Of a stretch of 43,132 nt of DNA, positions 18,301 through 27,000 are shown piece by piece. A program made the position numbers and the translations under genes. Below the pieces are notes generated by a model. It made no database searches, had not been told where the DNA came from, and saw only the letters and a program-made list of their open reading frames with translations. The stretch's first letter is position 1. Each line of letters begins with the position of its first letter. Source of the DNA: Candidatus Poseidonia sp. (GTDB lineage: Archaea > Thermoplasmatota > Poseidoniia > Poseidoniales > Poseidoniaceae); contig JASLVM010000012.1 in the NCBI GenBank assembly GCA_030741355.1, positions 1 to 43,132 on the forward strand, read 5' to 3'.

Positions 18301-20267
18301 TTGAACGTTGGATTGATGAGGCTGGCTGGCAACGACTGGATGACCAACCCGTGGCGCTCGTACCCGGTTCGAGTACCACTTCTGGCTATGCCTTTGCTCG
18401 GTTCGCAGACGTTCACGATTCGGTCGGAGCTGTCTCCTACCGCGCAGTGTTGAGCGGCTCGGGTGTTGAAATTGAACACAACACGCTCCGATTCAACATC
18501 ACGGTGGCCAACGTCCAAGCGGGGGCCAAAATCGGTACCTCGCTCTCAACCGGCGAAGTAGCGGTTGATTTCGTTGGTTTGAGCGACGGTGGTCTTCTCT
18601 TCACCACCGTGGACGGTGAACTCCACGCTCGAACCATCACCTCAACGCTGTCGTTGGTTGGCGGGGTGGTGCTTGAAGAAAACTGGGGCGGCGAGTTGGC
18701 CGTTTACCAGCGGGATGATGGCCTTGTTCAAGTCGCCTGGTCTCGACGTTCATTGAGCGTCGAGGGCTACATCCTGACCGACATCGCCATGACATCCATT
18801 TCGGCCGCTGGAAAAACAACCCCCAAACACTACCACATGCCGCCCCTAAAGTTGTCCGAGGGCTCCTATTACGGCTTCACCTTCGATCAGTACGACGGCA
18901 CGATGGTTCTTGCAGGCTATCATCGTGACCTGTCCACCAGTGGCTCCTGGCAAGACATCACTTCGCTCTTCGTGATCTCGTCGACGTCGCCCGACAGAGG
19001 CAATTCATGGACCAGTCCGTTGACCGTTCTCTCCGATATCGATATTCGACCCGGCGACGCTCAACCTCTAGCGGTTGGTCTTGGAGAAGAATACCTCCAT
19101 CTGCTCTATCAAGAGTATCGAGACGATGTCAGCGGCGTTGAACGCGTCGGTTTGATGTACACGCACGGTTCGTACACCACGCCTTCATGGAGTTTCCAAT
19201 ATTCCGTCGGTGACAACGCCAAACATCCCGCCATGGAAGTGCTCGTCGAGGATGAAGAAGACAGGCTCATCGCCGCATGGGTTGAAGGGCAAGGAAAGAT
19301 TTCCAATGTCGTGCTGGCCAACACCAATTCCCTCTGGGCAGGCGATGATATCCAACGCATTCTGACGCCCGGTGTATCCACCCTTGGATTCGCCCAACGT
19401 GATGATGGAATGTACCTCTATCACGACGAGATCAACATCTACGGACCCGTTCATCGAATGGGCTTGGTCTCCGACGAAAGGGGAGCACCTCTTCAGGGGA
19501 TGTCGAACATGCTTGACGACGGCTATTTGTTCGGCATCGGCGTGATGGAAGATGACACCATCATCTGTTCCATCACCCCCGGTGGCTCGCTGAGCTTGAG
19601 TAAGGTGGCCTCGTTGACGGGTTCGAACAATGTTGTTGAATCTCCGGGACTGTTGGAAACCCTCCTCGACTACCTCCCCGGTGATTCAAACGAGGTCAAA
19701 TATCGAATCCTGGCGGGCAGTCTTGGATTACTTGTTCTCTTTTTGGGCGTTGTTGTCGTCATGGTGCGTCGCTCTCACAGCGAAGTGGAGGAATTGCTCG
19801 AAGAAATGGGTGTTGAGGCCGAGGCCGTGGAGGTTATGATCACGCCGGAGCAGGACGAAGGGCCTTTGCTTTCCATTGACGAGGATGGCGAGGAATTGAC
19901 GGTTCAAGAAAGCCAATTGGACGCCGTTTTGGACGATGAGGAAGAATCCCTTGCCGCTGAACTTGAGCGTAAACTCGAGGAAGGTGAAGGCAACGCTCGC
20001 CTTGAACGGCGAATGAAGCGAAAGCAGCAACGCGAGATGGCGGCCGTTTTGCAACAAGGTCTGCCGCCGTTGCCTCTTCCAAATCTCCCCATGCCCAACG
20101 CGCTACCGCCACTTGATGGTGCCGCTCCTCTCCCGGCGCCGGTCTTGCCTCTGCCCGAGTTGAAACGGGAGGCGACCTGTCCGTCATGCCAAGCCAGTTT
20201 CAGCGTGAAGGACTTGATGCTGAAGCGAATCACTTGCCCGGTGTGCGCCGACACCTTTGATCTGTGA
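15381..20267 (+). CDS. Giant secreted/membrane-anchored subtilisin-like (S8) protease with CARDB-like modules, C-terminal TM and cytoplasmic zinc ribbon
   Basis: Signal-like N-term; catalytic VVIAVLDTGVDNEHRAL (D), GHGTHVAATALGTG (H), GTSMATPLVSGIVASLLQ (S); CARDB-like repeats; TM ILAGSLGLLVLFLGVVVVMV; C-term ATCPSCQASFSVKDLMLKRITCPVCADTFDL. ATG at 15381 preceded by gagaggtgaggtg. Confidence 0.9.
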   Translation: MLGQQQASLRTGAVLFALLMLFADISGGVLSSTTPTSETSEYEPPILVEGLPPLMCGEELCERPTRHIDRGDRASSEPDQWWQAYGPDLDWNGMDDRLQRVLAGQESVSSTAIMGPDGRKTVAIVVDYAWAPNSEEIATLVETLEAHGWVGEEEGAWFQVMNSIDSVLVDKVPVSALLDIYHLPGVVVIEMQNLMAPTNGVASEAVRSMPSDVYSASTYSRGYYGEGVVIAVLDTGVDNEHRALNDFDDIDDEPDSDPNSYNDQKWVAGYDATSSASNPDGSTDPDDGNGHGTHVAATALGTGGSQRVHTGSGMGAYLVDVKVLTDTGGGGTDPAENSQYSANGIQWVINNKDTDWGNNDSSRGIDIASMSFGSLGTPLNPDDEGDNGSAAEARLVNDARDAGIVCVVAMGNDGSKRVPSPASADGAISIGAADDRNSVNRTDDIMASYSNWGPRLDDGDDDEWDELKPDISAFGTGITSASAATGPSFPGQPERPLADNDYDSKDGTSMATPLVSGIVASLLQADDTLSPEDIRNILRNSSEARGSASQPDVSNRWNEKWGFGLVDASCALDHVLGRSCTPLEDNGGVIVTPPPGGDGIGEDVSMSVPVNQSLYLAGNTLSVEGTTDTSENDYLEVQVKFEQFYDDGESNELTNWLGADGTVEDWYFDITVDDDWVDADEAYTLIYARALNEDGEASVVDIRVVYLARMSVSISEPPLGTALVGMVEFSGTAEGIDHDRIEYKIDSQDWQLGDDLNEQEEGVQDWSFTWDSTAVNDGSHRISVRMVNTSGVNSDVQKRTYEVDNLPAAPNFAFTGTVGVYDGGLPVNTAVAGTVLEVRFGLRNIGDLDANEVYLTLDGPGSDSATYPSEGKVTSLEEGESVQVTLYWWATEAGTHDVTLSLDPTNQYEDPDRSDNDYTFSFTVDERPVEPMLRFLPGAARTTPDVPVPGTPYDLRVRVDNLGQTDASGLSLGLERWIDEAGWQRLDDQPVALVPGSSTTSGYAFARFADVHDSVGAVSYRAVLSGSGVEIEHNTLRFNITVANVQAGAKIGTSLSTGEVAVDFVGLSDGGLLFTTVDGELHARTITSTLSLVGGVVLEENWGGELAVYQRDDGLVQVAWSRRSLSVEGYILTDIAMTSISAAGKTTPKHYHMPPLKLSEGSYYGFTFDQYDGTMVLAGYHRDLSTSGSWQDITSLFVISSTSPDRGNSWTSPLTVLSDIDIRPGDAQPLAVGLGEEYLHLLYQEYRDDVSGVERVGLMYTHGSYTTPSWSFQYSVGDNAKHPAMEVLVEDEEDRLIAAWVEGQGKISNVVLANTNSLWAGDDIQRILTPGVSTLGFAQRDDGMYLYHDEINIYGPVHRMGLVSDERGAPLQGMSNMLDDGYLFGIGVMEDDTIICSITPGGSLSLSKVASLTGSNNVVESPGLLETLLDYLPGDSNEVKYRILAGSLGLLVLFLGVVVVMVRRSHSEVEELLEEMGVEAEAVEVMITPEQDEGPLLSIDEDGEELTVQESQLDAVLDDEEESLAAELERKLEEGEGNARLERRMKRKQQREMAAVLQQGLPPLPLPNLPMPNALPPLDGAAPLPAPVLPLPELKREATCPSCQASFSVKDLMLKRITCPVCADTFDL

Positions 20268-20276
20268 AGTGATTTT

Positions 20277-22100
20277 ATGTGCGGTATCTTTGGCTACATT
20301 GGGCATCAGCAGGCTCTCCCCATTTTGGTGGAAGGGCTTCGAAGGTTGGAATATCGGGGCTACGATTCAACCGGTGTCGCCGTCGATGATGGCTCCAATG
20401 TTCACACCCACAAAACCGTCGGGAAAGTGGCCGACCTGAAAGCCATCCTCCCAGCAAAGGTAAACGGCACGCGAGGCATTGCCCACACGCGTTGGGCCAC
20501 CCATGGAGGCGTTACGCAGGTCAACACCCACCCCCATGTTTCCGCCGACGGTTCCATCCACCTCGTCCATAACGGCATCATCGAAAATTACCAGCATCTT
20601 CGTCGAGGTCTTTCCGCACGCGGGGTGGAATGTGTCAGCGAAACCGATTCAGAAGTGATTGTTCAAATGATGGCCCTCGAATTACAGGGTGGCGCAACTC
20701 CGCTGGAATCCGTCCAAAACACCCTCCAGCACCTTCGTGGCACCTGGGGGCTTTGCATTCTTTTCCGAGACCATGACCAACTGATTTGCGCCCGAAACGG
20801 TTCTCCGCTCATCATCGGTCAAGGCCAAGGCGAGACATTTGTTTCAAGCGACCCTCATCCATTGACGTCCCACACACAGCGTGTGGTCTATCTCGAAGAC
20901 GGTGATTTGGCGGTCATCAATCGGGGGACGTTCACCATCACCACCACCAAAGGAAAGACGGTTGAACCGAACATTACGGTGCTCGAGGACGACTGGGGTG
21001 AAGCAGAACTCGGTGATGCACCCCATTACATGTACAAAGAAATCTACGAACAACCCGATGCCTTGCGTCAATGCATTGCCGGCCGAGTGGACCGTGAGAT
21101 GGGGTCTGGCCGCCTTGGCGGCATGGGGCTTGACCACGCCTCTCTTGTCCAAGCCCCGCATGTTCGTCTGCTGGGGTGCGGCACGGCTGCCTTTGCAGCA
21201 GAAATCGGCCAGATGCTTATCGAAAAGATGGCACGTATTCCCGCGGTCACCCACATCTCGAGTGAATTCCGCAACAACGACCCGGTCATCAATCCCAAGG
21301 CCATCTACCTCGCAGTATCACAATCTGGCGAGACGGCAGACACCATTTCGGCGGTCAAAGAAATCAAGCTCAAAGGCGGACAGGTGTTCGGCGTGGTCAA
21401 CGTCGTTGGCTCCACCATCGCACGTTTGTGTGGACGAGGCGTCTACATTCATTCGGGGCCTGAACAATCCGTTGCCTCGACCAAAGCCTTCACCAATATG
21501 GTGGGTGCCTTGACCATCTTTGCCACGCAACTTGGACGTACCCGACACCTCTCGAAAGCCGACGGCCGGGACTTGATCCAACACCTGCAGCAAGCGCCCC
21601 ACTTGATGGAAACGTACTTCCAAGACACAGGCCCCATCCAGGAAGCGGTTGACCTCTTGTCTGAAGCGGGTTCGGTTCTCTTTTTGGGCCGTGGCCTCTC
21701 TGCTCCTGTGGCCAAAGAAGGCGCTCTCAAATTGATGGAACTGGCTTACATTCCCTGTTTGGCCTATCCTGCTGGAGAGATGAAGCACGGGCCGATCGCC
21801 CTGCTAGAGGAAGGCAGTCCGGTCGTGGTGGTCGCTCCCAATGACCACCTCAAGGAGAAGACCATGTCTGCCCTGCACGAATGCAAAGCCAGGGGTGCAA
21901 AAATCATCCTCATTCACGAAAAAGGCGACCCCATCGGGGCAGAAGGTGATGTGTCCATCGCCGTTCCTGCCATCCATCCATGGTTGACGCCACTGCTCAC
22001 GGTGCTCCCGTTGCAGTTGATGGCTTACGAAACGGCCTTGAAACTTGGACGGGACGTGGACCGCCCTCGAAATCTAGCGAAATCCGTAACGGTTGAATGA
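20277..22100 (+). CDS. glmS: Glutamine--fructose-6-phosphate aminotransferase (isomerizing)
   Basis: MCGIFGYIGHQQALPILVEGLRRLEYRGYDSTGVA; TRWATHGGVTQVNTHPH; SIS domains (AVSQSGETADT); C-terminal RPRNLAKSVTVE. Confidence 0.97.
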   Translation: MCGIFGYIGHQQALPILVEGLRRLEYRGYDSTGVAVDDGSNVHTHKTVGKVADLKAILPAKVNGTRGIAHTRWATHGGVTQVNTHPHVSADGSIHLVHNGIIENYQHLRRGLSARGVECVSETDSEVIVQMMALELQGGATPLESVQNTLQHLRGTWGLCILFRDHDQLICARNGSPLIIGQGQGETFVSSDPHPLTSHTQRVVYLEDGDLAVINRGTFTITTTKGKTVEPNITVLEDDWGEAELGDAPHYMYKEIYEQPDALRQCIAGRVDREMGSGRLGGMGLDHASLVQAPHVRLLGCGTAAFAAEIGQMLIEKMARIPAVTHISSEFRNNDPVINPKAIYLAVSQSGETADTISAVKEIKLKGGQVFGVVNVVGSTIARLCGRGVYIHSGPEQSVASTKAFTNMVGALTIFATQLGRTRHLSKADGRDLIQHLQQAPHLMETYFQDTGPIQEAVDLLSEAGSVLFLGRGLSAPVAKEGALKLMELAYIPCLAYPAGEMKHGPIALLEEGSPVVVVAPNDHLKEKTMSALHECKARGAKIILIHEKGDPIGAEGDVSIAVPAIHPWLTPLLTVLPLQLMAYETALKLGRDVDRPRNLAKSVTVE

Positions 22101-22102
22101 TT

Positions 22103-22822
22103 TCAAACGATGGTGAATCGCTGCTCGTTTTCTTTCCAGTTGAACGGTTTGTATCCAAGCAGGTGGTTGGTATGGCGCATCTTGACGATGCCGAGTTTAC
22201 GGAAGACATCGTCGCCATGGCGCTCCATCACCAGATGCATGACGCCGTCTGAAAGGTAATCTTCAACACCGTATTCGCCAAACTGTTTGTGGTCTTCACC
22301 GGTCATTTCACAGATGAAGAACGAGGTCAGTTCCAACCGTCGAACCGCTTCAAACAAGCGGAAAATTTCGTCGCGGGGATTCTCCATCTTGGTCAAGGTG
22401 AAGAAGGCACCCAAGGAATCGAACACCAGCAATTCGAAGCCAATGGATTGGCGGTATGAGGTCAACTGCTTGATGAGTTGGCCCATCCAGTCCACTCGGT
22501 TGCTCATGCCTTGTTCGTCCAGTTGGACACGAAGATCAGCGAGGTCGATGATGGCGATTCGGTTGCGCACACGAGGGTCGTCAACGTTCATGCCCATGTT
22601 GGCCATGTGAGAACGTAGAGAATCCTTGCCTTGCTCAAGCGTGACGTAAATTCCACTGGTCTCGCCGTAGAGAACGGCGTTGTAGAGCATCGAAAACGTC
22701 AGGCTGGACTTCATGGCACCGGAGGCACCAGCCACAATGCAAATGTGGCCTTGCGGAATGCCGCCCTGCATTTTCTCATCAAGGCCTTCGATGTGGGTTG
22801 GGATTCGTTCCATCTCGGACAT
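22103..22822 (-). CDS. RecA-superfamily (KaiC/RAD55-like) ATPase with non-canonical Walker A
   Basis: THIEGLDEKMQGGIPQGHICIVAGASGAMKSSLTFSMLYNAV...LLVFDSLGAFF: KaiC-like architecture, single domain. Confidence 0.85.
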   Translation of the reverse strand: MSEMERIPTHIEGLDEKMQGGIPQGHICIVAGASGAMKSSLTFSMLYNAVLYGETSGIYVTLEQGKDSLRSHMANMGMNVDDPRVRNRIAIIDLADLRVQLDEQGMSNRVDWMGQLIKQLTSYRQSIGFELLVFDSLGAFFTLTKMENPRDEIFRLFEAVRRLELTSFFICEMTGEDHKQFGEYGVEDYLSDGVMHLVMERHGDDVFRKLGIVKMRHTNHLLGYKPFNWKENEQRFTIV

Positions 22823-22880
22823 GGGTGCTCACTCGTTTCTCGGTGGACCTTCCGATTCTTCAATATCACCCACGCATTTG

Positions 22881-23486
22881 ATGGGTAATCTCCAAAGTCC
22901 CCGGGCCGCAGTTTGGTGCATGGACGTGTGGTTGGCCTCCAACTCCGAGCGTCGTTACGCCTTGCTAAGCCCTCTTTTTCCAAGTCTCCGGCATGAAGGT
23001 CTACCGGGGGTTGATGAAACGCCTCCAACGGGAACCGTTGAACACCAAGTGTTGACGATTTGTCAGCGGAAGGCTGAGGCTTTACCACCTACAGAAAGCC
23101 CGCTTGTCATCGTCGCTGACACGATGCTGAGCGACCCGGACGACCATTCGCTGAGCATGGGCAAGCCACGGGACAAAATGCACGCAGCCATCATGCTTCA
23201 TCGCCTCAGCGGGCGACTCCACCAAGTTTGGTCGGCGACCGGTGTTCGCTGGAACGGCACCTGGCATTTCTGGTGTGAGGCTTCTGTCGTCTCCATTCCC
23301 GACCTGACCGATGAACAACTTGACAAATTGCTGTCCTCAGATTCATGGAAAGGAAAGGCGGGAGGTTACGACCTTCACGGTCCCATGGGTGAGCATGCAC
23401 GTTTGGTTGAGGGCGCAGAAAGCACCGTTCTTGGGTTCGCGGGGGAGGCGATGGCCTTCCTTGAGACCCTGGCGTCAACACGGTGA
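22881..23486 (+). CDS. Maf-like nucleotide pyrophosphatase
   Basis: VWLASNSERRYALLSPLFP; VIVADTML; GKPRDKMHAAIMLHRLSGRLHQVWSATGV; KAGGYDLHG. ATG 22881 preferred over the track start. Confidence 0.82.
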   Translation: MGNLQSPRAAVWCMDVWLASNSERRYALLSPLFPSLRHEGLPGVDETPPTGTVEHQVLTICQRKAEALPPTESPLVIVADTMLSDPDDHSLSMGKPRDKMHAAIMLHRLSGRLHQVWSATGVRWNGTWHFWCEASVVSIPDLTDEQLDKLLSSDSWKGKAGGYDLHGPMGEHARLVEGAESTVLGFAGEAMAFLETLASTR

Positions 23487-23489
23487 TGG

Positions 23490-24068
23490 TCAAAGCAGGG
23501 GTGTTAGGCCCAACTCGTGTTTTTGCATGTCAACCACGACATTTTGTCCGGGAATCATCAACAACTTATCCTCCGAATCCAACGAAAAGACGCTGACTCG
23601 AGCGTGGTCGGCCATGTGCTTGATTTCCCTTCGACACGCCATTTGATGACTTTCCATGTGAACCAGTGAACGCAAATCAACGATCGCCGTATCGCCCTGC
23701 AAGACCCGTTCAAGCATGGCCGTGGTGGGTATCCGTTTCATGACGTCGGGGGCGATGTAGCGAAGTGCCTTGTTGGGGAGTTGAGGTCGGCGTTGCCGCT
23801 CAACACCAAGGTCGTGGAAGGCCTCACCGTCGGGGGTGACTGGACCGTTCCAACCCAACGGCGGCGTTCGCAAGCGACTGAGGTCGGGTTCCTGATCGAC
23901 CGAGAGCGTGGGGGCAGGCGACGGAGATTGGGCGGGCGTTTCCTCGGGTTGCGTCGCCGTCAATGAAACGGGTTGTTGCGCAGCAGCTGCTTGAGGCGGA
24001 GGGGGTGCTGAGTCCGGGGTGTTTCCTTCCGGGTCGGGCAATCCAAAAAAATTCCACAAACTTCCCAT
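23490..24068 (-). CDS. Divergent SepF-like (DUF552-type) cell-division candidate
   Basis: N-terminal amphipathic-like MGSLWNFFGLPDPEG, Pro/Ala/Gln linker, C-terminal TAMLERVLQGDTAIVDLRSLVHMESHQMACRREIKHMADHARVSVFSLDSEDKLLMIPGQNVVVD resembling the SepF core (GDxxIxDL...D..L...PG). Confidence 0.6.
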   Translation of the reverse strand: MGSLWNFFGLPDPEGNTPDSAPPPPQAAAAQQPVSLTATQPEETPAQSPSPAPTLSVDQEPDLSRLRTPPLGWNGPVTPDGEAFHDLGVERQRRPQLPNKALRYIAPDVMKRIPTTAMLERVLQGDTAIVDLRSLVHMESHQMACRREIKHMADHARVSVFSLDSEDKLLMIPGQNVVVDMQKHELGLTPLL

Positions 24069-24079
24069 GTGCCTCTCTC

Positions 24080-27000
24080 TCAGAAGTCCAAGTCGTCAAG
24101 CAACGACTGCAACTGATTGGAGGCAGGGGTTGGTGGAGTTTGTGAAACTATGGGTTGAACGGGGGCCGGTGCAGGCTGATTTGCAGCCAACCATTGCTCT
24201 CCGTAGTAATTCCACTGTTCCATGGTCCATCCAGCGGGAAGTCCTGAGGCAGGGAGCGGTGGACCGGTGTTGACCGCCGGAGCCGTCTCCATGGGTGAAG
24301 CAACCGACGCAGGTGCGGGTTGGGCTGCTTGAACCGGTGCGGCTGGCTCTGAAGCGGGCAGTGGCTCCATCGTCTTCGGGGCGGCGGCAAACTGACTCTG
24401 CTCAAACATGCCATAATCTTCGGATGTGCTTGCGCCTCGCCGGGTGAACAACAGGAACACCACCAAACCGATGATGACCAACGCCAGAAGGCCAATGATG
24501 GCGGTTGTGGTGGTGCCGATGGTGCTGGTGATGCTCTGAAGGATACCCTCCGGTGGTGCTTCTGCGACCAAGACGGTGATTTCGGTTTGGGTTGATTCAC
24601 CGTCGTCGTCGGTCACGGTGAGCGTGAAAATCCACGTCCCTGCTGGTAGGTCTTCAACGGTCCACGTTGGACCCGTGAAATCCACATCGCCGGTCTTTTG
24701 ACCGTCGAGGTCCGTGTCAAGGTGGGAACTGTCCCACTCGTAGACCAGGTTCTCTTTGTCACTCGCTGTTTCGATGGAATCCGTTCCTGAGAGCGTGAGG
24801 TTGTCGCCTTCTGTAAGGTCGTCGAGCACAGAAATTTCGGAGATGATGGCGGTGGGGGGGAGGTTCAACACGCTTACGTTCATGCTCTGGTGAGCCGTAG
24901 CGCCGTCGTCATCCGTCACGGTGACGGTGATCATGCGGACTCCACGTGTGGTCCAAGATGGTTCAATGTTGGTGCCCATCATTTCGCAGTCGTTGTCAAA
25001 AATGCCGTCGCTGTTGGCGTCAATGTTCGCATCAAGGTCCCAACAAACCTCCAGGGTCGCCATGTCCGATGCAGTATCGGACGGAACCACGGTCAAGTTC
25101 AGTAGGTCGCTTTCGAACACCGGTGTGTTGCCGGGCAAGCCCGTGACGCTTGGCGGTACGTTGTGAATCATGACCATCGCCTGTTGAATCTCTGAAGACG
25201 CTCCGTCAGCATCGATGGCACGAACCTGAACGGTGTGCATTCCCGAAGTGTTCCACGAGACCGCTTCGGAGGAGGAAACACCAATGCTGGAGATGGACCA
25301 ATTCTCGTCATCCAGAGAGGGGTGCCATTCGATGATGACCGTGCCTTCGTCGTTGGAGGTGTCGCTCGCGGTTGCCCTCAGGAGCGCCACTTCATCTTCG
25401 TTGAGGTGCCATGTCCCGTTCTCATCGGGAAGAACTTCTTCGCCACCTTTGAACAACGAGGGCGGTGAGAGCGTTGGTGCCACGTTAAGCACGAGCACCT
25501 CGCTGGTGTGTGTCGTGGTTTCGCCGTCGTCATCGGTGGCCACAGCGGTGATGTTCAACGGTCCTTCGAACATGGGTGTGAAGGTGCACGTGGGTTGCGT
25601 CGTACCTTCATCGCAGTCAAGACCGGGCCATGAGACGGTCACTTGTTGGCCGGTAGGTGAGGAGGTATCGATGTCTTCGATGTCAACGGCCTGAATGGTG
25701 ATGGGGGATTCGACCTCAACCGATTCCGGATGAGTCAAATTGAACGTCGGAGCACGGTTCAAGACGACCACATCAACCACCACTTCGTCGGTGTCCAGTT
25801 CCTCATCAACCACCAAGACCTTGACACTCCAGGAGCCGCTGTTGGACCAGTTCCATTGGGTCCAACAGCCGGGTGCCTCGATGACATCAATGAGGCCTGC
25901 TCGTGATTCAATTTCGAAGCGACAATCCACATCGCCGCCGTCGATATCAAAGCTCTGCGTAGCGTTGAGCGTGACGTTTTCAAAGGTGTATTTTCCTTCA
26001 TCAACCACCAAAGAAGCGTTTGGTGCACGGCCGATGAAGATGGAAATTGAGGCATCGTTGTTGCTGCGGTTAGCGTCGGCGGTCACGTTCTCGTCTGGGT
26101 CGACCGTGAACGTGAGTTGAGCCGTTCCAATCTGCATGTCGGCTGGGACCGACCAGTCCACCAAGATCCGCTCTTCGGCGTACGGCGCAATGGTTGGGAG
26201 AGCACTCCGCGACATAACACCGTCCGGTGTTTCAACTTCCATGAAGGTGGAGGGGGCCGTGAGTACGCCTCGGTTTTGGGCCGGCAGAGAGAAACTGAGC
26301 ACATCGCCTGGCAGAGCATTGTAGCCGATGGCGGCACCAAGGGTCGAGGTGGCGTTGTTCCGGGTCCGTTCAACGATCACCGAACTGGCTTGGGCTACGA
26401 GGTCAATACCGACCACGCTCAAATCTTGCACCACGGTGGTGACGCCGACGATATCGGCTATCGGGTCAAACACCACGACCCCGTTACTGGTGTAATCGTC
26501 GCTGGAAGGCGTCTCGTCAACCTCGTCAGAGACGTTGAGCGAGATTTGCGCTTGACCGTTGTTGTCGGTGGTCGGATTGAGGATGGTGTCCGCGATTTCG
26601 TAGCGGAGTTGGAGGTTGGTGTTCTTGATGGGAATGCTGGGGGAACCGGCTACGCTGTATTCAATGGAAATCTGTTCAATCGCATCGGGTAAGGTCGCCG
26701 TGGCAGCGGTGCTCACCTGGATTTGGGTGTTGCGTCCTCCGGGGGATGAGTCAGGGATGACGCTGTTGGAGTCCGCTGGGTTGTAGGTCTTCAAGAGCCA
26801 ATCGATGGTGAATCCAGCCGAATTCGAGATTCGGATCCATGAATTAAAGCGAACCGCAGGACAGTACCAGTTGAATCCAGCACTTACACCGGTGGCGTTC
26901 CACTCGTTGATTTTGTATGAATCGTCGCATCCTCCGTACTTGATGTTGAGGCCATCCTCGGTAGGAATGCCGTCTGCTGTAACTTGCCACGAATTGTTTT

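Noticed and set aside
20268-20276. Possible promoter between the subtilase and glmS
   Set aside because: The gap is only 9 nt; co-transcription or an intragenic promoter is more likely and cannot be resolved from sequence.
26117-26692. 191-aa plus-strand ORF, and others antisense to the surface proteins (for example 27977-28621, 29531-30277, 30377-30934, 31103-31870)
   Set aside because: All lie antisense to well-supported PKD/CARDB or TBP genes and lack recognisable motifs.
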